A stretch of DNA of 52,782 nt. Origin: an uncultured bacterium. Its GTDB lineage: Bacteria > Bacteroidota > Bacteroidia > Bacteroidales > Muribaculaceae. Below are positions 1 through 5,700 of the stretch, in pieces. How positions within the stretch are numbered: the first letter of the stretch is position 1; each line of letters opens with the position of its first letter. The position numbers were made by a program, and so were the translations under genes. Where the stretch lies: positions 1-52,782 of the forward strand of contig CAJMNI010000013.1 of NCBI GenBank assembly GCA_905214735.1, read 5' to 3'. The notes under the pieces are model-generated. The model was not told the origin of the DNA, ran no database searches, and worked only from the letters and a program-made list of their open reading frames with translations.

Positions 1-4
1 TTCA

Positions 5-42
5 GGGGTCAATCGCACTTTGTCACACGGGGTCAATCGCAC
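5..42. repeat. Pair of 14-bp direct repeats, IS21-type end
   Basis: The 14-mer GGGGTCAATCGCAC occurs twice, at 5-18 and 29-42 (24-bp period). IS21-family elements carry multiple short repeats inside their termini, and this pair lies directly beyond an IstA-like reading frame, so it is read as an IS terminal repeat cluster. The outer end of the element cannot be fixed because the window starts here. Confidence 0.5.
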
Positions 43-193
43 GTGGCTTTTCCACGGTAGTCTTGCCGCTTGAAATGAACAGTCGTACATACTTGCGTAC
101 GGTGTTGCGGGAAAGATGAAACGTGTTGGCCGTTTCTTTTATTCCCATTCCGACTGCGTAACATCGAAGGATGTTTTTTAATTTTGCAATCAT
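23..193 (-). pseudogene. IS21-type IstA N-terminal fragment (HTH)
   Basis: A 56-codon frame reads from ATG at 193 to TGA at 23-25. It begins MIAKLKNILRCYAVG and contains a helix-turn-helix of the type found at the N-terminus of IstA transposases (IKETANTFHLSRNTVRKYV). IstA proteins are usually several hundred residues long with a DDE integrase core; here the frame stops after the HTH, inside the terminal repeat. It is therefore a truncated remnant, or a copy interrupted by another IS end. The element borders, and probably disrupts, the phage portal gene to its right; the junction lies somewhere between 193 and about 215. Confidence 0.5.
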
Positions 194-206
194 ATTCTTG
201 TAGTTT

Positions 207-596
207 TTGAGATTGATCTACGACCGCCGTATTGACCGCGCCAACTCCGAGATGTCCAAGGGCGTCCTCGGTCAGACAATGACAATCGACAACGGTTCCT
301 CGCAGTCGCAGTCCGAAACCCACCTTGAAGTGTTCGAGAATATTTGCGCCGCCGACGCTCGTCTCATTGAGTATGTGGTGAACGACGACCTTATTCCCAA
401 AATGATCCGCCTCGGGTTCCCTCTCGTCGGCATGACTTTTAAGTGGGACGATGCGGCTACTTATTCGCCCGCCGAGCAACGGGAGTTGGAACGTATGCTC
501 TTGCAGTATTTCGACATTGACCCGCAGTATTTCATCGACAAATACAAGATTCCTATTACAGGAGCAAAGCAGTCCGACGGCTCTTTTTTCGAGTAG
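207..596 (+). pseudogene. Mu-like phage portal protein (DUF935), C-terminal part
   Basis: About 130 C-terminal residues of a DUF935 (Mu gp29-like) portal protein, which is normally about 450-500 residues. Recognisable parts are the SQSETHLEVF segment, the IEYVVNDDLIPKMIRLGFP helix and a closing ITGAKQSDGSFFE. Family role: dodecameric portal at the unique capsid vertex for DNA entry and exit. The first in-frame codon after an upstream TAG is at 204 and only a TTG (207) could serve as start, so the N-terminus has been lost to the IS-like sequence on the left. The gene ends at a T6 run that forms a perfect slippery heptamer (584-590), from which a -1 shift would enter the next phage gene's frame. 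Confidence 0.75.
584..590 (+). promoter_or_regulatory. Candidate -1 ribosomal frameshift site
   Basis: The heptamer T TTT TTC sits in the portal frame (codons TTT 585-587 and TTC 588-590), two codons before the portal stop at 594-596. A -1 slip leads into the frame that is open from 521 to the MuF stop at 1330. That frame has no ATG, GTG or TTG before 752. The alternatives are a homopolymer indel, or initiation at GTG 752. Confidence 0.4.
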
Positions 597-751
597 GGGG
601 TGATGATTCTGACAAAGATAGCCCCCAAGACCGACATAAGGCTAAAGCCGACCATTACCGCCTTTTCAACCGCGCTGTCGGCTCGCTATATGAGCCGGAT
701 CTGCTGACCCTCGCTTCCGGCAACGTCGGGCGCATTGAGTTTAACCACGAG

Positions 752-1330
752 GTGTTCGACCGCGCTGTCCGTGAGGTGTTCGCCCGTGGCGGCTTCTCCC
801 CGGAGATGCTCGCCGATCCCGCAATACGCCCTCTGATCGAGGAAACCTACAACGCGCTCAACCGTGCCGTCGATTCCGCCATCAAGACCGAGACACCGCC
901 GGAACTTACCGCCGCGCTGCGGAACAACGCTTTTATATTCTCCGGCTTCAAAAGCTATCACTCCCTCTCGGAGGTCGGCCTGGCCCTTACCGATGCCGAC
1001 GGCCATGTGAAGCCTTTCGATACGTTCCGCCGCGATGTCGAGGCTATCGACTCAAAGTATAATGTCAATTATCTTTATGCGGAGTATAACCACGCTGTCC
1101 ACACTTCGCAGATGGCTGTCAAGTGGCACGGATTTATGGCCGACGGCGACCGCTACAATCTCCAGTACCGCACCGCAGGGGACGAGCGGGTGCGCTCGGA
1201 ACACGCCGCCCTCGACAATATCACCCTGCCGCCCTCTGACCCGTTCTGGAATGACTATCTGCCGCCGAACGGGTGGAATTGCCGCTGTGACGTGGATCAA
1301 GTCTTGCGCGAGGATTACCCCCATGTCTGA
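752..1330 (+). CDS. Phage MuF (gpF-like) minor head protein
   Basis: Phage_Mu_F family (PF04233) head-morphogenesis protein, which acts with the portal at the capsid vertex. Seen: the C-terminal family signature, with a VRSEHAAL segment, FWNDYLPPNGWNCRC and a closing Cys/Asp-rich tail. From GTG 752 it has 192 residues, but the same frame is open back to 521, and phage-like sequence (RLFNRAVGSLYEPDLLTLAS) is encoded upstream at about 659-718. GTG 752 therefore probably truncates the real product, which may be reached by frameshifting at 584-590 or by an unrecognised start. Its stop overlaps the start of the next gene by 8 nt, which suggests translational coupling. Confidence 0.8.
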   Translation: MFDRAVREVFARGGFSPEMLADPAIRPLIEETYNALNRAVDSAIKTETPPELTAALRNNAFIFSGFKSYHSLSEVGLALTDADGHVKPFDTFRRDVEAIDSKYNVNYLYAEYNHAVHTSQMAVKWHGFMADGDRYNLQYRTAGDERVRSEHAALDNITLPPSDPFWNDYLPPNGWNCRCDVDQVLREDYPHV

Positions 1331-2111
1331 CCCGGAGGTGGCCCGCGCCGCCGGGGATGCCTGTACCGAAGAACCGAAAGCCCGTATTTTCCGATACAAT
1401 GCCGGCCGCGAAATGACCCTCTTTCCGAAGAAGCACCCCTATCTTCCCAAAGGATGCGGCGATTGTTCGGGGAGTCTGACACTCGCTTATGACCCCAAGC
1501 GTGAGAAGTGCCGCGTCTGCCGTGCGGTCAGCGAACAGGCACGGCGCGTTGAGGCTAAGCGGCTGTACGACCGCCTCTCAAAGGACAGCAAGTATAAGGG
1601 CGTGGAATATGACCCGGTGTCCGGCGGTCTGTCGGCTACTCACGTAGGCCATAACACACACTCCAATAATCAAGAGGCTGTCGGGTGGGGAATGACGGGA
1701 GCACAGCTTGAAAGCGAGTTGCAGAGCCTATTGTTCCGCAACGGCCATATAACGGTGCTTTGCGACGAACAGAAGAAAAAAGACGGGAGTCTGCTCCGTG
1801 CGCTCGATATGCAGCTCGATGGTGTTATGATGGATATTCGCTCGATCACTAAGAAAAAACGGCATTATGGCTCTGCCATTCTTCAAAAAAATGCTCAGTT
1901 GCGCGGATATAATGAACGCTCCGATGTAATTGTTCCTGCCGATACCCTCTGTCTATATTTCCACGATGCGTCTATGTATCATCCGGGAAAAATACGCGAC
2001 GGAATTAAGTACACCCGCAAAAAGTCAAAGCATGGTCTGGCGGTAAAGAATATTGTATGTGTGTTGCGTAAAGACGATGATACAATTGAAATCCGTCGCC
2101 ACAAGGCATAA
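1323..2111 (+). CDS. Putative phage toxin, CdiA-CT/PD-(D/E)XK-like nuclease
   Basis: 262-residue protein starting at ATG 1323 inside the end of the MuF gene. Residues 45-66 form a CxxC-x14-CxxC zinc knuckle. The C-terminal half carries SATHVGHNTH (104-113), a helix-rich segment, a strand GHITVLCDE and then LDMQLDGVMMDIRSI (161-175), resembling the D..(D/E)xK core of CdiA C-terminal tRNA nucleases and phage PBECR-type nucleases, with Arg in place of the usual Lys. MuF domains are known to be joined to polymorphic toxin domains in temperate phages; here the toxin-like part is a separate but overlapping frame. Enzymatic activity is inferred. The protein could also be a structural or DNA-processing factor. 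Confidence 0.55.
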   Translation: MSDPEVARAAGDACTEEPKARIFRYNAGREMTLFPKKHPYLPKGCGDCSGSLTLAYDPKREKCRVCRAVSEQARRVEAKRLYDRLSKDSKYKGVEYDPVSGGLSATHVGHNTHSNNQEAVGWGMTGAQLESELQSLLFRNGHITVLCDEQKKKDGSLLRALDMQLDGVMMDIRSITKKKRHYGSAILQKNAQLRGYNERSDVIVPADTLCLYFHDASMYHPGKIRDGIKYTRKKSKHGLAVKNIVCVLRKDDDTIEIRRHKA

Positions 2112-2173
2112 AAAAAGCCCGCGTTGCGGGCAGGTTGTCACCTCGCCGAAGCGACCCACAGTGACCTCCGATG
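2108..2173 (-). ncRNA. Candidate small structured RNA
   Basis: On the minus strand, a -7 box (2187-2180), a transcript region of about 65 nt and a hairpin plus T-tract follow one another. The RNA would fold as AGGUCAC (2167-2161) with GUGA(CA)ACCU (2141-2132), enclosing UCGC-UUCG-GCGA (2154-2143), a C(UUCG)G-capped stem that exists only on this strand. It ends in the GC hairpin at 2131-2117. No reading frame of note lies in it. It lies between the toxin-like gene and the next phage gene and opposes both. No RNA family was recognised. Confidence 0.4.
2110..2131 (-). terminator. Rho-independent terminator (minus strand)
   Basis: Perfect 6-bp stem GCCCGC-GTT-GCGGGC at 2117-2131. Read on the minus strand it is followed by seven T residues; on the plus strand it is preceded by As and has no U-tract. 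It therefore serves leftward transcription, although no leftward protein gene lies to its right. Confidence 0.6.
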
Positions 2174-2179
2174 GGAATG

Positions 2180-2187
2180 CAAAGTTA
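2180..2187 (-). promoter_or_regulatory. Bacteroidota -7 element (TAACTTTG), leftward
   Basis: CAAAGTTA on the plus strand is TAACTTTG on the minus strand, an exact match to TAnnTTTG. It would start the candidate small RNA at about 2173. No clear -33 TTTG partner was found, so support is moderate. Confidence 0.4.
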
Positions 2188-2233
2188 ATAACTTTTTCTC
2201 GTAAAACAAACCACAACCTCAAAAATTTCAACA

Positions 2234-2446
2234 ATGGAAGAAAAAATCACAATTACAGCAGAGTTCTCTCAGACTGATGTCGCCGCCGCCCTTATGTGCC
2301 TCGGCGAGGAGCTTACTCCCGAAATATGGGCGCAGATAAAGGCCGCCCCCTCCAAAATCGACTTTACCAAAATAGAGGACAAGTCCGACCGTATGCAGGT
2401 GAAACTCGGTCTGCTCGGACTCCTTTTCGGCAACCTCGCCGACTGA
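2234..2446 (+). CDS. Small phage protein of unknown function (70 aa)
   Basis: 70-residue, mildly acidic protein starting MEEKITITAEF, with ATG 2234 directly after an A-rich leader. Predicted mainly helical (a segment near 16-25 and a C-terminal LGLLGLLFGNLAD helix), without Cys or membrane segments. It sits 10 nt before the gpG-like gene, so it is probably cotranscribed with the head/tail genes. It could be a minor structural or assembly factor; as the first frame after the toxin-like gene, an immunity role is possible but unsupported. Confidence 0.6.
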   Translation: MEEKITITAEFSQTDVAAALMCLGEELTPEIWAQIKAAPSKIDFTKIEDKSDRMQVKLGLLGLLFGNLAD

Positions 2447-2456
2447 CACCGCACCG

Positions 2457-2927
2457 ATGCCCCGCAACATTTATGACGATATTCTCCGCGATGCCCGCGT
2501 CAAACTCACGGAAATGTTCAAGAACAATTTCCGCGAGCAGGGTTTCTTCGGCGAGCGGTGGGTGGCTACCAAAGTCAGCAAGGCGAGCAAGCGCGGCCAG
2601 GGTTCTATCCTTATCGTTACCGGGGCGATGCGCCGCTCCATTCGCTCTATGATCCGGGGTATGGCTGTGGTGTTCACTTCCAATCTCCCTTACACAGCCC
2701 TGCACAACGAGGGCGGCAAGTTTTCCGTAACCGTCCGCGCCCATTCTCGCACCAACCGCAAGACCGGGAACACCTGCACCGTCCGCTCGCATTCCCGGCA
2801 GATGAATATGCCGCAGCGTCAGTTCATCGGCGACCACGAGAAGGTGCAGCAGGCCCTCGGGGATATTGTTTTCAAACGGCTGCAGGAGTTCTCGCAGCGC
2901 CTCGCCGATGACTTTAACCGACATTGA
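2457..2927 (+). CDS. Phage virion morphogenesis protein (Mu gpG-like)
   Basis: 156-residue basic protein resembling the phage_tail_S/gpG virion morphogenesis family (PF05069), which completes or stabilises the tail-joining end of the virion. Seen: N-terminal RNIYDDILRDARVKL helix, FGERW segment, the family-like LIVTGAMRRSI, the strand VVFTSNLPYTALHNEGG and a C-terminal MPQRQFIGDH (the MPxRxFxG motif). Start ATG 2457 follows the previous stop by 10 nt. The next gene begins 2 nt after the stop, consistent with a late operon. Confidence 0.85.
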   Translation: MPRNIYDDILRDARVKLTEMFKNNFREQGFFGERWVATKVSKASKRGQGSILIVTGAMRRSIRSMIRGMAVVFTSNLPYTALHNEGGKFSVTVRAHSRTNRKTGNTCTVRSHSRQMNMPQRQFIGDHEKVQQALGDIVFKRLQEFSQRLADDFNRH

Positions 2928-2928
2928 T

Positions 2929-3531
2929 ATGAGATTACGAATTTTTACCGACTTGGAGGCGCGTCTGTCGCGTGTCCGTCTCGTCAACGGCAAATATATC
3001 TACTCCCCGCCTGAACGCGGCGAAAACGCAATTTTACCCGGTGTCCCGGCTGTTAACCACGTCGGCCTGTGGAACGAGGACACAACGCGTCTCACGCAGT
3101 TGCGGCCTTTCGCGCCGCCGGGCGTTTTCGTGGAGTTCCTCCCGGTGTCGTGGTCGCAGCTCTCTCGCGGTGCTGTATGTTGCGACCTTACCGTGCGCCT
3201 CCATATCGTCACGGCGACGCTCGCGCAGACCGATACCCCTTACCGCGACGAGGCTCTGAGCCGTTTCCGCCTGATTCGGGCGATAAAACAGGCGTTGGTG
3301 AAATTCTCCGGCGCGGCTGACAGCGAGGGACGCAGTTTCTCCACTTTCCAATACTCCGGCTCCGAGACCGACCATAACCACGAGCAGATTTCCGAGGATC
3401 TTGAGGAATGGCGGACGCACTGCATCGACTGCTCGGCAACCGTCGATGACAGCTATATTCTTACCCCGCACAACGTCACCCTCGACACGGGCGACATCTT
3501 CGCCGACGCTTTCGGTGAGGAGATGGTATAA
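2929..3531 (+). CDS. Phage neck/tail protein, tail-terminator candidate
   Basis: 200-residue protein from ATG 2929, placed right behind gpG. Helical N-terminus (MRLRIFTDLEARLSRVRLV), then alternating strands (FVEFLPVSW, CCDLTVRLHIVTATL) and an acidic C-terminus ending DTGDIFADAFGEEMV. The position and the alpha/beta pattern suit a head-tail or tail-terminator protein of Mu-like phages, but no signature motif was recognised and function is inferred from order only. An in-frame ATG upstream (2911) overlaps gpG and is less likely. Confidence 0.65.
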   Translation: MRLRIFTDLEARLSRVRLVNGKYIYSPPERGENAILPGVPAVNHVGLWNEDTTRLTQLRPFAPPGVFVEFLPVSWSQLSRGAVCCDLTVRLHIVTATLAQTDTPYRDEALSRFRLIRAIKQALVKFSGAADSEGRSFSTFQYSGSETDHNHEQISEDLEEWRTHCIDCSATVDDSYILTPHNVTLDTGDIFADAFGEEMV

Positions 3532-3539
3532 ACGCAACA

Positions 3540-3569
3540 CCGCCCGCAGATCCTTTCGTCTGCGGGCGG
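3540..3569. terminator. Strong GC hairpin between convergent genes
   Basis: Perfect 11-bp inverted repeat (3540-3550 and 3559-3569) with an 8-nt loop, 9 nt past the last rightward phage gene and directly beyond the leftward 79-aa gene. It lacks a clean T-tract on either strand. Probably a bidirectional stop or mRNA-stabilising hairpin. Confidence 0.55.
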
Positions 3570-3576
3570 CGTCGCC

Positions 3577-3816
3577 TTAGTCTATGATGTCGTCAAATAG
3601 TGATGGCTGCTCGTCTCGCGGCTCCTTGTAGTCCTCAAGGCCGCGCCTCAGATAGCTGAGGAATGTGTGGTAACACATGGGGTAAACCGGGAACACATAA
3701 TGCCGCCACACCTCCTTGTAGCACTTCGCGAGGTTCCCCCTCTCGTAGTGTTGCCGGGTGATGTCGCAGACGTGTTGTATGCGCAAGAGTGTATTTTTGT
3801 GAGGTTTTGTCGCCAT
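3577..3816 (-). CDS. Small phage/element protein (79 aa), unknown function
   Basis: 79 residues, aromatic- and Arg/Tyr-rich (IQHVCDITRQHYERGNLAKCYKEVW is split over several helices), ending in an acidic SLFDDIID tail. Similar short proteins with a CDITRQHYE-like core occur in Bacteroidales prophages and integrative elements, as far as I recall, and are uncharacterised. It is convergent with the head genes and lies in the same leftward pair as the zinc-ribbon gene upstream. An in-frame stop just before ATG 3816 fixes the start. Confidence 0.6.
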   Translation of the reverse strand: MATKPHKNTLLRIQHVCDITRQHYERGNLAKCYKEVWRHYVFPVYPMCYHTFLSYLRRGLEDYKEPRDEQPSLFDDIID

Positions 3817-3901
3817 GTTAGGAATTTAACCACTATCTTTGCAACACGTTCCACGGTGTCGCTCGTCGTATGGTCTTTTCCTGCGGCGGGCTTCATTTTT
3901 A

Positions 3902-4099
3902 TCACGATTTCCCGGCTTTCGAGTAGGGCTCGACGCTTACAAAGCCCTCGATATGTTTCCTCACTAATCCCGATCCGCCGCAGATGGGGCACGTTACTTT
4001 GTGGCTCCCGTTGAAGCTATCGACCTCAACCTTGCCCTCGGCCTTGCAGTTGCGGCACACCTCGATGGTGTTGCGGGTGAACTCTGTGCGTTTTTCCAT
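3902..4099 (-). CDS. Small DnaJ-type zinc-ribbon protein (65 aa)
   Basis: 65 residues from ATG at 4099. Two CxxC pairs, VCRNCKAEGKV and CPICGGSG, form a treble-clef or DnaJ-like zinc ribbon, a type common in small phage and mobile-element regulators. The longer upstream frame runs through the tRNA and is not credible. A tandem 11-bp repeat (4117-4138) lies just ahead of the start, suggesting regulated expression. Its partner may be DNA, RNA or protein; function unknown. Confidence 0.65.
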   Translation of the reverse strand: MEKRTEFTRNTIEVCRNCKAEGKVEVDSFNGSHKVTCPICGGSGLVRKHIEGFVSVEPYSKAGKS

Positions 4100-4116
4100 A
4101 TTGTTAGAAACTATTA

Positions 4117-4138
4117 TCACGCCAAAATCACGCCAAAA
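4117..4138. repeat. Tandem 11-bp direct repeat, operator-like
   Basis: TCACGCCAAAA occurs twice with no gap (4117-4127, 4128-4138). The 11-bp period places both copies on the same DNA face, as for a dimeric or cooperative repressor. It lies 18 bp upstream of the zinc-ribbon start and overlaps a possible leftward -7 box (TATTTTTG, 4141-4134). Confidence 0.5.
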
Positions 4139-4147
4139 ATAAAGCAC

Positions 4148-4190
4148 AAAAAATCCGCAAGCACTGATAATCAGTTTCTTGCGGATTTTT
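4148..4190 (-). terminator. Terminator of tRNA-Glu
   Basis: 12-bp inverted repeat AAAATCCGCAAG (4150-4161) / CTTGCGGATTTT (4178-4189) with an inner dyad. It lies 5 nt beyond the tRNA 3' end and ends in T's on the minus strand. Confidence 0.75.
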
Positions 4191-4194
4191 AAAG

Positions 4195-4266
4195 TAGTCG
4201 ATCCGGGACTCGAACCCGAGTCTCCACCGTGAGAGGGTGGCGTGCTAACCGCTACACTAATCGACC
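4195..4266 (-). tRNA. tRNA-Glu (anticodon CTC)
   Basis: Cloverleaf readable on the minus strand: acceptor GGTCGAT/ATCGACT, D arm GTGT...GCAC, anticodon stem CCACC/GGTGG with loop CTCTCAC (anticodon CTC, reads GAG), and T arm TCGGG-TTCGAGT-CCCGG. CCA is not encoded (ACTT follows). The first pair is G-U and the discriminator is A. The prophage/element lies against its 3' end, as expected of a tRNA used as an integration site. Confidence 0.9.
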
Positions 4267-4329
4267 GGTTGGCTGCGGGAAACCTGCTTTCGCTTGCGTT
4301 CACTTACGCTCTGTTTCCCTTTTGCGATG

Positions 4330-4337
4330 CAAAGTTA
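4330..4337 (-). promoter_or_regulatory. Promoter -7 element of tRNA-Glu
   Basis: TAACTTTG on the minus strand, about 64 bp upstream of the tRNA 5' end. The adjacent bases (GCAT-CGCAAAAG-GGAAACA) closely match the start region of the tRNA-Cys gene at 15.4 kb, which supports a shared promoter/leader module. Confidence 0.6.
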
Positions 4338-4772
4338 GGCATAATTTTCGGAACTGCCAAATTTTTGGCTAAAAAAGTTTGAATTTTTGTTTGAAATGGG
4401 GGTGTGGATGGTTCGGACCTTCGTCCGAACAGTGATATATGTGGGCCTGTCGGTCGGGGTGTCGTCCCTGCTTAAGGGGGAAGTGAACCGGGCTGCCGGG
4501 AGGGAAACCCTGTTGGGGTTTATGCTGATTGTTAGGCTCTTCCGGGGGTTGACTCGTCGGGGCTCTGAGTCAGTGTATAGTGTGTAGTGTGTAGTGTGTA
4601 GGCCGGCTTGAGGTGATTAGTAGCTGGTCTGCCTGTCACTAATCACTGATCACTGATCACTAATTGATGGATGTTGTTGGGATGCGGATTTTGATGGGGT
4701 TTGCAACAATTTGGCGGATGATTACGTTTCTATGGTAGGAATTAAGTAAATTTAACATAAAATTCTGCCGCG
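4338..4772. other. Non-coding spacer with hairpin and heptamer repeats
   Basis: No convincing gene. It holds a perfect 8-bp hairpin GTTCGGAC-CTTC-GTCCGAAC (4411-4430), three tandem TAGTGTG heptamers (4578-4598) and four tandem CACTRAT heptamers (4637-4664). A clear promoter for the Crp/Fnr gene was not found. The 66-codon frame here starts at TTG and looks spurious. Confidence 0.6.
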
Positions 4773-5453
4773 ATGAATACGATGTATGAGACCCTGATGA
4801 ACATTCCTTTATTTAAGGGAGTTTCGCACGACCAGATTTCCAGTTTTGTGGAGAAGACACCGCTTCATTTCCATACATTCAATGATGGTGAACTCGTGAT
4901 GGGTCGTAATGATTTATGTTCGAACGTGGTCTGTCTGCTGACGGGTTCGCTGCGGATTGAGAGGCTTGCGGCCGGAGGCCAATTGCGCGTCACCGAAGTG
5001 ATCGAAGGTGGTAGCGTATTGGGCCTCAGCTCCCTTTTCGGCCTTGACCATCGCTATAATTTTGACGCATACGCAGTGTCGGAGCGTGTCGGTGTGATGG
5101 AATTTACTAAGAAGCAGTATAGGCGTCTGCTTGAAAACAATCCTATCTGCCAGATCAACTGTCTGAATTATCTGGCGCGTCGAGGCCAGAAATGCAACGA
5201 AGTGCTGAGGCTTTTCGTGGGGGAGTCATTTGCACGGCAACTCGCATCGCTCGTTTTGCTCGCCACTGATTCGGGCGGCGAAGATATCAGACTGATATCA
5301 ACTGAAGGGAGGATGGCCGAAATCTTCAGCAGTAAAAACGGAGATATCCACCGCGAGATGCAGCGGCTTGCCGACCGCGGTCTGATAAGCATCTTCGGCG
5401 AAACGGAAATCCGCGTCACCTCACGACTCGCGCTTCTCGACGCCGCCGAATAA
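4773..5453 (+). CDS. Crp/Fnr-family transcriptional regulator
   Basis: 226 residues, the usual family length. Residues about 10-125 form a cyclic-nucleotide-binding-like jelly roll (VVCLLTGSLRIERL, GGSVLGLSSLFG) and about 165-220 a winged HTH (STEGRMAEIFSSKNGDIHRE), followed by the wing ISIFGETEIRV. No cysteine cluster for an Fe-S sensor is seen at the N-terminus, and the cAMP phosphate-cassette residues are not conserved, so the ligand is unknown. Monocistronic; a gap of 247 bp with its own promoter separates it from the nucleoside transporter. ATG 4773 is chosen; a second ATG three codons in is possible. Confidence 0.88.
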   Translation: MNTMYETLMNIPLFKGVSHDQISSFVEKTPLHFHTFNDGELVMGRNDLCSNVVCLLTGSLRIERLAAGGQLRVTEVIEGGSVLGLSSLFGLDHRYNFDAYAVSERVGVMEFTKKQYRRLLENNPICQINCLNYLARRGQKCNEVLRLFVGESFARQLASLVLLATDSGGEDIRLISTEGRMAEIFSSKNGDIHREMQRLADRGLISIFGETEIRVTSRLALLDAAE

Positions 5454-5543
5454 ATCAGCTTACCCTCATTTTCGATTCCATTCGGTTCCATAATTGCGCT
5501 GCAATTTCTATAGCCGTAGCGGTTAACGAAATGTTTTACGGCA

Positions 5544-5580
5544 TTTTTTGGTTTATATTCGGCGATTATTCTTATCTTTG
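5544..5580 (+). promoter_or_regulatory. Bacteroidota promoter for nucleoside transporter
   Basis: -7 element TATCTTTG (5573-5580), preceded by a T-rich TTTTTTG (5544-5550) in the -33 position with a 22-bp spacer. It implies a 5' leader of about 110 nt before ATG 5701. Confidence 0.65.
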
Positions 5581-5700
5581 TAAGTTGAAAAGGTAGGCCG
5601 GAGGCGTCTGCGCGATGCTTTCGATTCGGCCCGGTTCATTTCGAACTGTTTCAATAAGTGTTTCATTAAGATAGAAATTTCAAAGATAGCGCGGATTAAT

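Noticed and set aside
3834..3841. Rightward TATCTTTG promoter-like element
   Set aside because: It lies within a leftward element of small genes, has no -33 TTTG at the right distance and no rightward gene follows.
3648..3992. 114-aa leftward frame
   Set aside because: Overlaps both better-supported small genes; the second half reads like a shadow of the 79-aa gene.
4387..4587. 66-aa rightward reading frame
   Set aside because: TTG start, hydrophobic and Arg-rich with no family look; the DNA holds a hairpin and repeats instead.
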